NCBI GenBank assembly: GCA_028829895.1
Contig: CM054177.1
Coordinates: 33,257,064-33,321,063 of the forward strand
DNA from: Sinotaia quadrata
Lineage: Eukaryota > Mollusca > Gastropoda > Architaenioglossa > Viviparidae
Direction of reading: 5' to 3'
DNA: 64,000 nucleotides
This document shows positions 33,206-44,972 of the stretch, one piece after another (position 1 is the first letter of the stretch; every line of letters begins with the position of its first letter). The position numbers were made by a program, and so were the translations under genes. Below the pieces are notes generated by a model. That model was not told where the DNA came from and did not search any database. It was given only the letters and a program-made list of their open reading frames with translations.

Positions 33206-33477
33206 CATGACCTGCAACATGAAATGGAAAAACCATTTGCAAGAATAGTGGAGCTTCGTTAGTGCTGAAAGACTATTGTTTGCAATTTTTCAGTCTAGAC
33301 TGTATAGTAGGAATCATGCCTTAAATACTTATGAAACCCTCTCTGTTTGCCATGCTGTACAGAAATAAATTCTTTGTACCCTTAATGGCATGGCCAAAGA
33401 ATGGAATAGTTAAAGTCTGTAAAAATCTAGCCTTCACAATTGCCATTTTTCTCTTACAAATGGCTGAATTAACTTAT

Positions 33478-33595
33478 ACACTTCATTCACACAGCATTCA
33501 CACTTCATTCACACAGCATTTGCACTTCATTCAAACATCATTCATACTTCATTCACACTTCATTCAAAACATAATTCACACATCATTCACACATG
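33478..33595. repeat. Short repeats of CATTCACACTT type
   Basis: Ten or so 10-22 bp units (CTTCATTCACACAGCATTCA and variants). Confidence 0.85.
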
Positions 33596-33599
33596 TGGA

Positions 33600-34245
33600 C
33601 TGCCTGCCAAGCATGCTCCTACATTAAGTGCACAAAAAAGCCAAAATGTTGTACAATGTTATGCAGTCCACACATACATAACAATGCACACTTTCAGGGG
33701 ACAGTCTAACACTCATGATCAAATGCACACTTTATTCAAGCCTGACAACTGACCTTTTCTAAAAGAATAAGCATGAAAATGTAGGTCCCAGCTACATACA
33801 TAATCATATTTTTGAAGTGTTTAACAAACAGCACAATAAGTGTGCTGGGTCAGATTGTCCCATGTTTTCTTACCATGAGGCTAGGTGTGCATTTGGGAGC
33901 ATTTCTCTTACATGCCCCTGCTAGTTTTAGAATCTAGTGTGCACTCAGGGCACAAATGCCACTTATTTTGACTTAACCCTAACCAATAGCATGTTTCCCT
34001 TACACATGCTTGCAATTTGAACTAGCCTACTTTAAATGCCAATGACTGAGATATTTTCTGCAATGAGACATGTTTCCATTACACAGGCTGCTGTCTCAGT
34101 ACGGCATTAAAAATAACTAACTCACTGAAGACAATTCACAACCAGAGTTGTTCACTGTCTTGTACATGCAAGGCAGGTAATTCAGTTTTAAATACATCAA
34201 CAATCTTTGATTTGTCCTACACAATAAAAAGTGTTTAGTTTAATT
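33600..34245. other. Intergenic sequence with dispersed CATGTTTCCCTTACACA repeats
   Basis: Three dispersed related blocks (near 33900, 33990 and 34070) of the form CAT(G)TTTC(T/C)(C)TTACA.ATGC. No gene is recognised. Confidence 0.45.
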
Positions 34246-34249
34246 TGGT

Positions 34250-34490
34250 GAGGAAATGGCTGCCCCCTCAATTACATACGCATACCCCAGCCAACAACTC
34301 TTCAGACACAGTGTGGATGCTTTGCCGGCTCTCCCTATCCACCAGGGCTATAGGACCTTTGCACCTAGCATTCGTAGCCTCCTAGCTAGGAGTCCTTGCG
34401 TGAATTGAGGGCCGGTCACTCGGACTAGTCCGCCCCTTTGTCAGTGCATCCAAGCTGAAGGCCTTATGTGGGTATGGTAGAAATGTCACA
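34250..34490. other. Palindrome-rich GC island, possible transposon remnant
   Basis: Markedly GC-rich against its flanks. It holds two perfect palindromes, CTCCTAGCTAGGAG (34379-34392) and CGGACTAGTCCG (34421-34432), and an inverted pair CCTCAATT near 34266 with AATTGAGG near 34403-34410. No open frame or known element end is recognised. Confidence 0.5.
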
Positions 34491-34499
34491 GGTTCAAGG

Positions 34500-35300
34500 A
34501 TGACAAGAGCCTAAACAAATTTAAGTTAAAAACAAGATGCATTTTCATTCATTTAAAGAGTAATATCAATTTTTAAAAATCCAAAAATCAGTCTGCTTTA
34601 CAGTAATATTTCCCAATTTAAGTAAATAATGCTTAGAATGTTAAACTTCCTCAAATCACAAAGAGTATTGTTTATTAATTAGAAAAGAAATTCTTCAGAA
34701 GCTACAATAATTGATTTCATCTAACAAATGGTTACAAGCTATATCTGTTCAATCAATGAGTCTCCAAATATAGTAGATTTAGAATGTAAATATGATATTC
34801 TTTTATGAAACAGTTATAAATGTATATTGCTCAGTTATTTCCATAAAAACAAAGCACAAAAACTGCATCTGGCAAACAAATAAAGGAAAATTCTGAGTTT
34901 TAAATACACTGGTTCTAATTCTCATTTATCTGGATTATTTTGATTTATCAAATGACTTATTAACTCATATATTGGTATCAACAGACTGTGTATCTGAGTA
35001 ACTTTCAGATGTCATCACACTGAATGATAAATGTTTCTACTGGACTTTTATTGACAAATTTTATCAAATTTATTAAAGACCAGATTCTTTGTTAACCTTT
35101 AGCATACTGAATTACTTTTTGCAATGCTAGAATGAGCATCCATTCAAACCAACTTAGAAATGAAATAACTTTTGTAAATATTCAAATAAATTAATAAAAT
35201 ATTTAGTTAAACAGATAACAAGCTAAAGAGAAATATCTCAACAAAAGGTGCAATTTCTATTTACTAAATTTAGGCAATTTCTTTATACCTGTTAAACTTG
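34500..35300. other. Intergenic AT-rich sequence
   Basis: Nothing supported: no exon-like frames, arrays or element ends. Confidence 0.4.
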
Positions 35301-35317
35301 CAGAGGAACTTTAAGAA

Positions 35318-35497
35318 CAGGAAGGAAGGAAGGAAGAAAGGAAGAAAGGAAAGGAAAGAAAAGGAAAGGGGAAAGGGGGAAGGAGGAAGAGTGAAGGGAA
35401 AGGAAGGAAGGAAGGAAGGAAAGGAAAGGAAAGGAAAGGAAAGGGGGAATGGGGAAAGGAGGAAGGAAGGAAGGAAGGAAGGAAGGAAGAAAGAAAT
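35318..35497. repeat. Polypurine (GGAA)n/(GAAA)n tract, about 180 bp
   Basis: Almost pure G+A on the plus strand apart from one T. It gives a Lys/Glu/Gly-rich open frame that is an artefact. Confidence 0.95.
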
Positions 35498-35519
35498 TTT
35501 TTGTCTATTTAATTTGCTT

Positions 35520-38230
35520 TTTATTATGAGGGCTTGACCAAGAACAATGTCAATAAACCCAAGGAAACAACAGAACTTCTTAGCTATTTGACTTGCTGTT
35601 ATGTGGGGGTCTGACCAAAAACAATGTTTCTTGGCAAATGAATAAGTACAAAATTATTATTAATGTTATTAATTCCTTTTTACTGAATTACTGAATAAAT
35701 TCATTATTGAATAAATTACAAAGATATTCAAATTAGGATATAAAGGTTTGTTACTTGTAACACTTAAATAATATAAACTGGCAATCTATAGAGACATAAA
35801 TTGGCAAACAAATATTTTTACTCCTCAAAAGCCAGAAACCCTTGCACATTAGTGTCTGTCAAGTATCATTACTTATAAATATAAGTAAAAGAAAATGAGT
35901 ATGATCAAGAAATATACAAAATCTGTACCTGCTTTGGATAAGAATGAACAAGATGGTAATTATGTCTTAATATTAGAAATTAATCAGTAGTAAGATTAGC
36001 TATCTATATGGTCTTTTTCCAGTACTAAGAAGTTTTTTTGTTCTTTTTTTGCAGAATCACATTACATTTATTACAACCACCATCACTACTACTAAATCTT
36101 ATTGCACAAACACACATACATGTACATCCTAAAGGCAAACTTTTCAAAGGCTTAGTGTGATAGGAAAAAACCACAACAATGAATCTTCCCTAATCAGATT
36201 ATGTAACTGTAGAACCCCGATGTGTTGTGGATGTGTATATTTCAAGGAAAACAACCAGAGCACAATTCTAAAGTTACTTAATGATATAGCTTTGAAAACA
36301 TGAGAAATAACTTATTTCACCACACATTATTATATAACTTCATAATTAGCAAGTAAATGTCAGTTAATCTTTAGAAATTATCCTAAACATGTTATCTTCC
36401 CTTAAAGAAAATAACTTCAATTTAGTGTATTAATTAATGCAAATGTTTAATTAATGTGTAACAGTAAATGTGAGGTAAACCCACCTATTATATCATAACA
36501 AGAAACAAAACTCTATTAAGAGGTTATACTCTGAAATTTTATTGCATCTTGGTATCGGAGAGATTTAATTATTCACTGTTAAATATATAATTTATATTCA
36601 AATGAATATGTTTTTGCATTCAGTATTATTTGCATCAAGCACATGTATTACAAGACCTACTAATCCTCTTTACTTTCATTTTCAAATTTAGTTCCAAGGA
36701 CTTTATATAATTTAAATTTAATAACTCAAAATGCTTTAGCACTAAAACATCCTGTAAGTTGTATCTTTAGTATTAAAACTTATTAAATAAAACCCAGGTT
36801 TCCTGACTAGTTACAATGTAAAAAGAACTATATTTTAAGAAATGTTTGTCATTTAACTTCTACCCCAAACATCAGAGAATTAATATGTTGTTCCTATATT
36901 GTCAAATATTGGTATGATATACATAACTAAAGATGTAAAAGTCTCTAAAAAAAAATATTTAAGAACGGTAAATGATAAAAATAACTTTGTAATTAAAAAT
37001 ATTGCTCAAACTCAAGGAGCACACTTCAGCTAAAATTATTTCTGTCTAATCTATATGCAATAAAACTATATAAATGTATATTATGACAGTGAGCAAAAAA
37101 ATAACCTACCCACCTAAAGAAAGAAAATATTGGCAGGTGTACTTTTCATTAAAATTTCAAACTCTTTCTTTAAAATTGTTTGGGCAGAAATGTTGTATTG
37201 CATTTGGCTCTGTTTAACATGTTTAGTGCACTGTCAGTAAAAACTTCCAGTGAGTTACAAGTGAAATGTATTTTTGCAGCAGAGGGAGAGAGAGCGAGTA
37301 GTGCATGGGACATTGAACACATACGACAATACTGATAGTGCAAGTAATAAGCTGAAGCAAGGCTGTGGTGTGAATACAATTTCAGCTAAATAGGAATGAG
37401 CAATTATAATTATGAGCAGTCACCAACCTGGTGAATGACAATGATTTTAATCATCACCACTGGTTATCCACATTCAAAAACTACAGGAGCAAATTGAAAA
37501 GAAACCATTATGTTGCTTTAGTTACTACTCACCATTCCTTTGGACAACTCAGAGTTCACTAAGGATATGACTTATATACTAAGCTATTTCTTGTATGCTT
37601 AGCGAAACCGGTCATAATTCAGAACACACTAACACTTTGTGCCTTCTTAGTTCAATCATTCAATCATGTCTTCAGACCTACAAAATTACTGTACATTACT
37701 GTATGATATTTTTTTCAAAAGATACCCACCCACCCAGAATTTGTCTCTAGGTCCAACCATTCCTTACTAGTTAAGATGATGACAAACTGCACTTATGACA
37801 ATGATTTGGGGGGAAGGGGGTAAATTATCAGTTGAGAAATCAGTCTCAAATTACTCATGCACACATTCTGTGATTTATTACACCCTGTATTTTAATTCTG
37901 GCTTTTGAAAATAAAGAAGCCTATGGTTACTGAAAGCCCAGGATGGTGGAGAATTAACATCATGACAATCCCCCAACAAAATGTGGCATCAAATATTTTC
38001 TTATGTTTAAGATGATAAAATCAGCACTTTTACAACAATTTCTAAAAGTTAGTTTTGAAATTCTCACAAACATCAATTGTACTTTGTTCTCGCCTAAAAT
38101 GTGCTTGTATTTTACTAAACAACGTGCTTTTTTTTTTCCTGTCTCTCTCATATACACACAAATACAGATTCTAAGAAACAAACTATATTTTGTTCCATTG
38201 AGCAAATGCTTGCATTTCTACTACTATAAT
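35520..38230. other. Intergenic AT-rich sequence
   Basis: No coding exon, tRNA or tandem array is convincingly seen. Short frames such as 37379-37170 (minus) have no family resemblance that I recognise. Confidence 0.4.
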
Positions 38231-38234
38231 ATAA

Positions 38235-38235
38235 A

Positions 38236-38300
<65 letters not shown>
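38235..38300. repeat. (CT)n(CA)n compound microsatellite
   Basis: CT dinucleotides 38235-38258 pass directly into CA dinucleotides to 38300. Confidence 0.96.
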
Positions 38301-38301
<1 letters not shown>

Positions 38302-38324
38302 CAATCGAAGATAACACATTTATA

Positions 38325-39235
38325 TCAAGGCATTATATTCTTTCTCTCTCTCACTGCTAGCGGAGTTAGCATATTTATAACATAGCATTGAATTCTCTCT
38401 CACTGCTTGCTTGCTAATGTAGGGGGCGCTTTCGGCTTCCGCCGCTTTCGCGCTCTCTCACTGCAAAGTTAGCACATTTATATCATAGCATGGCAACCAA
38501 GGTCACTCCCAGTCTCTCTCAGTGCGAACGAAATTAGCACATATATATTATAGCATTGCATTCTCTCTCACTGCAAACGAAGTTAGCAAATTTGTATCAT
38601 AGTATTGCATTATATCTATCTCACTGTAATAGAAGTTAGCACAATTAAATCATAGAATTGAATTCCCCCCTTCTCTCTGTCTCTGCATGGGAAGTTAGCA
38701 CATTTATATCATTGTAGTGCATTCTCTCTCACTGTAATCGAAGTTAGAAGATTTATATCAAAGTATTTCATTCGCTCTCTCATTGCAAGCTAAGTTAGCA
38801 CAAACATTTATATCATAGCATTGGCCTCTCTATCAATGCGAGCGAAGTAATTACATATATATAATAGCTTTGCATTCTCTCTCTCTAACTCCCTCTCTAC
38901 CTTTCTCAGTGCAAGCGAAGTAAAACCATATTTATGGAAGCATTGCATTCTCTCTCTTTCTTACTGCAATAAATTAATATATTTATATCATATCATTACA
39001 TTCTCTCTCTCCCTCTCTTTCTCTCACTACAAGCGATGTTAGTACATTTATTTCATAACATTGCATTCTCTGTCTCTCACTCTTTTGCATTGCAGCGAAG
39101 TTAGCATATTAATATCAAATCTTTGCACTCTCTTTTTCTCTATCTCATTGCAAACGAAGCTAGCACATTTATAACATAGCATTGCATTCTCTCTCACTCT
39201 TTCTTTCATTGGAAGCGAAAATAGCATATTTATAT
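38325..39235. repeat. Degenerate minisatellite of about 55-75 bp
   Basis: About fifteen units combining GCATTGCATTCTCTCTCACT, a GCAAGCGAAGTTAGCACA block and TTTATATCATA, with variable CT-rich stretches. One unit at 38420-38460 carries a CpG-rich insert (GCGCTTTCGGCTTCCGCCGC). Confidence 0.85.
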
Positions 39236-39424
39236 ATACTAATTTTTATTATGCACATTTAAAAAATAATATAACACAATTCAATTATTTTAATTTAAAT
39301 ATACTTTTTGAAGATGCTAGAAAATCTCACTGCAAGCTAAAATTACAATCAGCAATAAATGAAGGATGGAAAGGAGCCAAAAGTTGATTCATTTCTAAAT
39401 CTCTCTTCAGACCAATCTGATAGC

Positions 39425-39543
39425 CATGACAGTTTTTCCTCATTCTCCACAAAGAAATATTAATTTTGTCACATCTATTTCTTGTGAACAGATCAAACAT
39501 GACAGTTTTTTCCTCATTCTCCACAAAGAAATATTAATTTTGC
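39425..39543. repeat. Direct repeat of about 45 bp, two copies
   Basis: CATGACAGTTTTTCCTCATT and the following 25 bases occur at about 39425 and again at about 39497, separated by about 28 bp. Confidence 0.85.
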
Positions 39544-39762
39544 ACAGTTCTACACTCTTTTATTGATTTTTTTGTTTCTCTAAAAAATATTTTGGCAGAA
39601 TATCACATCCAAATACTGCACTGGCAATCAGGTGTACTGTAAATGTGTATTTATATTTTAAATGACTTCATATATTAAAATATATATATATATAAAACCC
39701 TATTCCCAGACTTAAGCGGACCAAATAAGTTTAAAAACCAGACTTATGTCGACCTACAGCAA

Positions 39763-39789
39763 TAGGCAGACCGCCTCTTGGTCTGCCTA
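39763..39789. other. Hairpin: 10-bp perfect inverted repeat, 7-base loop
   Basis: TAGGCAGACC and GGTCTGCCTA flank GCCTCTT. It lies next to three dispersed copies of a CAGACTTA.G.(C/A)GACC motif (39704, 39740 and 39970 areas). It may be the end of an unrecognised mobile element. Confidence 0.6.
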
Positions 39790-39799
39790 AGTTTCAGAT

Positions 39800-40557
39800 T
39801 GTTCATTCATATAAATAAAGCTTAATTTTGCCATTTTTCTCTCATAGTTTTTATCTTTGACATAAACCACTAAATTTCATATTTTAATAGTTTTTCCTGT
39901 GAGTTTTCATCGAAATTCGGGTGCGATTTTGAAGGTTGTATACTTCGAACATTATTGATATGCTTAAAATCCAGAGTTATGTAGACCGTTGAAAAAGTGG
40001 TTGTAACTATGTAGTTTGCGTGTATACTATATACTTCCTAAATGTCTTCGTTTAGAAAAGAATGTCTTTCATCGATATAACTGATTAATTTTACTAAATT
40101 CAGTTTATTTCTACATTTAATTAATCGTGAGGTTAGAGTACCCTGTTGACAACGATTTTATGGTCACACTACGTACCTAATTAAACACAATATGGAAGTG
40201 AAAAGAATGCTCTGGAATGGTAAAACTGAAACTGGCTGATATAATGTGTATATTAAAGTCATAATAATCAAATTAGAATCTCCATACACTTTAAAATAAT
40301 TTTAAAACATATTTTTTGTAACTCGACTCGAACACGTTAAATTGGATTGCTTCCCTTTTCCTGTATCACTGTTTATGAGACCAAAATGTATATTTTTATT
40401 TTTTACAAACTGGCTTAAATTAACGATTCTAGTGGCCTTTCTCTAGGTTAAGAAATTACTTTTACATCTATTATAAACAAATAGAATGCCGCTTTTATGG
40501 TTTAAAGATTAGAATATTGCTTAAACTCGCTCAATCGAAGAACTGATTTTTTTCAAA
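39800..40557. other. Possible promoter region upstream of the candidate exon at 40558
   Basis: Free of tandem repeats, with scattered CpG. There is no TATA box at a convincing position. The assignment depends entirely on the downstream ATG/donor being real. Confidence 0.25.
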
Positions 40558-40583
40558 ATGGCGGCTTACGATTGTCTAGTACT
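40558..40583 (+). CDS. Candidate first coding exon of an unidentified gene
   Basis: ATGGCGGCTTACGATTGTCT (encodes MAAYDCLVL with the next bases) lies in the YY1-type context CAAAATGGCGGC and is followed by a consensus GTAAGTG donor at 40584. The surrounding 39.9-40.6 kb is relatively rich in CpG for this window and lacks minisatellites, which fits a promoter. I found no convincing second exon up to 64000; the tandem arrays would lie in its first intron. It could also be a chance motif. Confidence 0.35.
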
Positions 40584-40599
40584 GTAAGTGTAAGTAGGT

Positions 40600-41480
40600 T
40601 GCACAAACTATAAACTAAATTAAAGGCTAAAGGCTTACTTAAATTTGATATTAATAATGATATTTAATTTCTCAAAGGAAAAAGCTACACAGTTTAAGAA
40701 GCATTATTTAAGTATTTTATTCTGAACTCGATCTCAATGTACAATGACAGCCTATATTAGTTATGCATGTAAACAACAAAGAGCAAATTAATTGTTTGGT
40801 TTAAATTTTAACAATTATTGTATTTTCAAAAACGAATAAACTGTTACATTAAAAAGTCTGCATAGAAATCAGTAGAGGATTATTTGCATAATTTTCAGAG
40901 TTTATTTTCTTGAAATCACCATTAGCTATATAGATTTTGCAAAATTATTGATTAAATAAGTTGTGGAAATAGATTTTATAAATCAACATCATATGAACAA
41001 TAGAATTAAATGTAACATTAACTATTTATTTTTATTTTTTTATATGTTTATCTAATTAATACTCTTGTAATACAAGTTATTTCCAAGAATTGTGAAAGCA
41101 CTAGAAGTAAAACTACTATTCAAAACAAAATTAAACCATGTGATACTTTGAAATATTTTTCAGATTTATACATAATACCTGTATATTAATATTAGTATAA
41201 TTTTAACACTGCAGATTTCATTAAGTCAGACCCATTTGGTACTCTGAAATCTTGTTTACAGCAGTTGACATTTTTCCTAGTGGATATTACTTGCCTCTGA
41301 AATACACTCCCAACTGGTATTTATTTGGAAAAAATAATTAATTTCTATGCAACACTTTTATTAAATATTGACTTTTACAAGGAGGATAGTGAGAGACTTG
41401 AGTAATATTCAAAATTCCTTTCAAGATAATATGTTCTTACCAACAAGAATAGCTATCCCACTTCTTTGTAATTAATTCTA
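40600..41480. other. AT-rich sequence, nothing assigned
   Basis: No exon with coding character or repeat array is seen; it would be intron 1 if the exon at 40558 is real. Confidence 0.4.
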
Positions 41481-41800
41481 ATTTATACATGCATGTTTGT
41501 AAATCAATTTCTGCATCATAATAATACATTCCACCATTCATTTAACTGTGTACTGATGGATTTGACTTGTTATACATTGTCATAAATTTATAAATATCAT
41601 TCAGCTTGTAAAATGCACTACTCAGTTGTTAAGCTCTCTAATTTATACATGTATGTTGTAAATCCATTTCTGCACCATAATAATACATTCCATCATTCAT
41701 TTTACTGTGAAATGATGGATTTGATTATTATTATAGATATATAAATATCATTCAGCTTGTAAGATGCACTACTCAGTTATTAAGCTCTAATATATTTCCA
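41480..41800. repeat. Tandem duplication, two units of about 160 bp
   Basis: Both units contain TAATTTATACATG.ATGT, ATAATAATACATTCCA and ATATCATTCAGCTTGTAA. The second unit lacks some 10 bp. Confidence 0.88.
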
Positions 41801-42329
41801 GGTCTTGAAAAAAACACACTCTGCTATGTTTATATTAGCAGGAGTGTGATTATTACTGCTATGTAAATATAATAATTTCTAATAGTAGTAATAATACTGA
41901 AGCCCAAGAAACTGAAGAAAGATATGTCAATAGAAAAACTGAATATTTACTGTTTCCATTTAACAAAACTGTTTGAATAGTGATAATGATAGTTAACATG
42001 TTCATAATGTATAACTGAAAGTTACAGGGCAATATTATATACAGTTAATACAGCTTATATAGCTACAAAATGATCATGGATTAGGAAAGTTGTTAAAAAA
42101 TAATAGAACATACTACCAGACATATAATAGATAACCTGAAATAAGACAACTACCTTATATTCAGTTATTCAGTTAATAGTTAAATACACTAATAAAAAAA
42201 TAAAACATAAATAATAAGATTTTTGCATTGTATGAAGCAAATAAAGTAGCACTAAAGTGACAAATCCATTATGTTTTCAGCTTGTGTTGTATACAACACT
42301 TTAGAATCTCACTCACTGATCCACTATTA

Positions 42330-42490
42330 AAAATCAGTAATGTTGTGAATACATATGAAATATTTTCTTAATAATAGAACTGACACTGATTGGATTATAA
42401 GACTATTAATAATATGTAATGTTGCAAATACATATGAAATATTTTCTTAATAGTAGAACTGACACATATTGGATTATGAGACTATTATTA
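42330..42490. repeat. Tandem duplication, two units of about 80 bp
   Basis: ATACATATGAAATATTTTCT and GAACTGACAC.(G/A)ATTGGATTAT are repeated once. Confidence 0.88.
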
Positions 42491-43440
42491 GGCTAGTGAC
42501 TTTAATGAGAGATGAGGTACAGATATAATGTATTTTAATGTAAAGGATATCCAGCAATATACAAATAAGTAATAATTTAATTTGGAATATATTTCAGTGT
42601 TCCATACTACAGTATTATGATTATAAGAAATTGGTAATAATAGAATATTACAAAATTTCACACTAAACAACAGAATTCACTAGCAAAATTGCCAAGTTCA
42701 GCATTTCAAATCTTACATATGCACATTGAATAAGCTAAAACTTAAAAGATACATGAGAGCTAGTAATAATATATGCCTACATGAGAAATTAAAACAATAA
42801 TTATCATTTTAAAGTGGCTGTATCTCCACTGGTCACAAAGAAACTTTTTAAATCTTATATTTTTTAATTTGCTCTATGGATCACTAGGCTATAATTGATT
42901 TATACATTTATGAAAGCTAAACGTTTTCTTTAAATTAGCTGCAAAAACTAGTACTGTAGTAATATAACTTATGTACATGTATATACATATATATTTATTT
43001 CAAATGTAATTTAGAGTAAGGGTGTGCAGCAAGTATTATTTCATCCAAAAGTAAAAAGAAAACTTTCAATTCAGTTCAAGTTTAGGATGATTGGAAACAC
43101 AACTTTGTGCAAAGATGCAATGAATATTTCTTTACTTCTTCAAATCCATTACAACTATGAACACTAACAGTATTAGTCTCAAGACTGTGTATTTACAGTA
43201 CCTGATGCAATAGAGTAACTTATGTGGAAACATAAGATTTAATTTCACTACAAAAAGAAATGACAATGTGTGTTATTTTTTGCAGTCCATATGGTTATTC
43301 AAAAATATGTGGTAGTATTTAGGGTAATATTTATATTGTTAGTTTAAAAGTGAAATAGAAAAGATATAGAGCATTGTGAATGAAAAGAAAATTGATTTAT
43401 TTTATAGAAAAATAAAATACTTCTCCTTGTGGGTTTTGAC
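42490..43440. other. AT-rich sequence, nothing assigned
   Basis: No coding or repeat feature is supported. Confidence 0.4.
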
Positions 43441-44110
43441 TCGCAAAAAATGAAAGAAAAATAAAATACTCCTTTCTATCTTTTTTCTCTTAGCCAAATT
43501 ATTTGACTATCAACATTTAGCACTATCATAGATATAGGTGCTACGAACTTTCTTGTGTCAGTTTTGCACGAATAGTAATTAAAAGTTTTCATTCGAATTG
43601 CACTGCCCCTTTTGTCACGTGGAGAGGCTAATTTCCCCTCAACTCTGTCGTAGAGGAGATAATGGGCTTTCTTTTGTCAACTCAGAGACCATCCCTATTG
43701 TTCTCATCTTAACGGTTTATAGTGGGTTTCCAAACACCCCGGACCCCTGTCGTCTTCCTAACAGCCAGGCGGCTTATATCAAAAGTTAATCCTTCCTCCT
43801 CGCCTACACTCGTACACGTGAGAACAACAGTACCTATCTTTACTACTGACTGGCGATTGTTGTGCAAACATTTTTTTCTTCTTAGCAGTGTTAGTGAATC
43901 GCTACGCATTCTTTTGTACTTCCATCAAATCAACACTGCACACATTTATGTACACAAAGGTGTGTACGGTAGACCCAACAGCTCCAAACACAATTGTCGT
44001 GTTTAAAAAACAAGGGGGTCATTATACGTATATTGAAGGACAGAAGTCATATGACAAACATTTAGATGCAAAGTGTTACTCGATGCTATTTTTACAGCAA
44101 TATTTAAGTT
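43440..44110. other. GC-richer unassigned block
   Basis: 43600-44010 is richer in G+C and CpG than its flanks, contains a CACGTG E-box near 43815 and several overlapping 63-94 codon frames on both strands. None resembles a protein that I recognise and splice-like borders are not persuasive. It could be an exon or promoter of an unknown gene or a mobile-element fragment. Confidence 0.3.
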
Positions 44111-44337
44111 ATTAAAACACAAAATTTAGCAGAAACAAAACCTAAATCAGGAATAAAAGTAAAAAAGTTTTAGAATATATTTACATTTGGTTTTTTTTAT
44201 TTACAGCTAATCCTAACCGTAACATTTCTCTAAAAACAACAAAACAAAATCTATCTCTAAAATTCCCTCATATTTTTTCTCTAACCTAAAACAAGACAGT
44301 TGTGTATGGAGTCGCTTCTTATCAACGGTGAGCGGAA

Positions 44338-44440
44338 AAAATGTCACGGGAAAAAGTCACAGGAAGTCATAGGAAATATAGTCACAAGAAAAAAGTTACA
44401 GGAAATAAATTCACAATATAAAGTCATAAGTGTCAGAGTG
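44338..44440. repeat. Short repeats of GTCACAGGAA type
   Basis: Six or so 16-20 bp units (GGGAAAAAGTCACAGGAAGT and variants). Confidence 0.82.
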
Positions 44441-44459
44441 TATATTTTATAATACTTAT

Positions 44460-44907
44460 TAACAGTAAGTGAAGCAGGAAATGGCACGGAGATTAACTGC
44501 TCGCTCAATATGTGCGTGATTCAAGTGTATTTTATATACCGTATAAATGCTTTGTAATACATACATTTAGTTCTGTTTTAATTAATTTTAATTTTAAGTC
44601 GGTATGCATGCTTATTATTGAGTGAATAACAGTAAATGGAAGTAAGCGACGGCTTATTAGGATCGTGGTTCGATTCTCGCTCTGGGGTAAATGTGTGTGT
44701 GTGACTTGTATATCGTAACATATTATAATTCACGCATTTAATTATATGATTTTTTCATACTTAGTTATATTGTTATGCTTGAAGTCCATAAACAAGTAAA
44801 TTATAGATAGAATAACAGTGAATGGAAATAAGTGATTGTGCAGAGACTAAAATCTCGCCCAAGAAGATCGTGGTGTGATTCTCTCTGTGAATTAAAGATG
44901 TTTTGTT

Positions 44908-44925
<18 letters not shown>
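44460..44925 (+). repeat. Three tandem copies of a tRNA-like repeat, about 165-185 bp apart
   Basis: Copies start at about 44461, 44626 and 44811 with AACAGT(A/G)A.TG.A. Copy 2 has a perfect pol III B box GGTTCGATTC at 44667-44676; copy 3 has GGTGTGATTC at the same place with an A-box-like AGAGACTAAAATCTCGCC upstream; copy 1 has only GCGTGATTC. They look like decaying tRNA-derived SINEs amplified in tandem. Confidence 0.55.

Positions 44926-44969
<44 letters not shown>
44906..44969. repeat. (GT)n(GA)n compound microsatellite
   Basis: GT run to about 44927, then GA run to 44969, at the tail of the third tRNA-like copy. Confidence 0.96.

Positions 44970-44972
<3 letters not shown>

Noticed and set aside
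35298..35537. 79-codon Lys/Glu/Gly-rich frame
   Set aside because: Translation of a polypurine tract; no start context or homology.
43709..44006. 66-94 codon frames on both strands as a gene
   Set aside because: Opposing overlapping frames with no recognisable family and no convincing splice borders. Kept only as an unexplained GC-richer block.
44667..44676. Functional tRNA gene suggested by a perfect B box
   Set aside because: No foldable acceptor and anticodon arms are seen, and sibling copies are decayed. A tRNA-derived repeat is the better reading.
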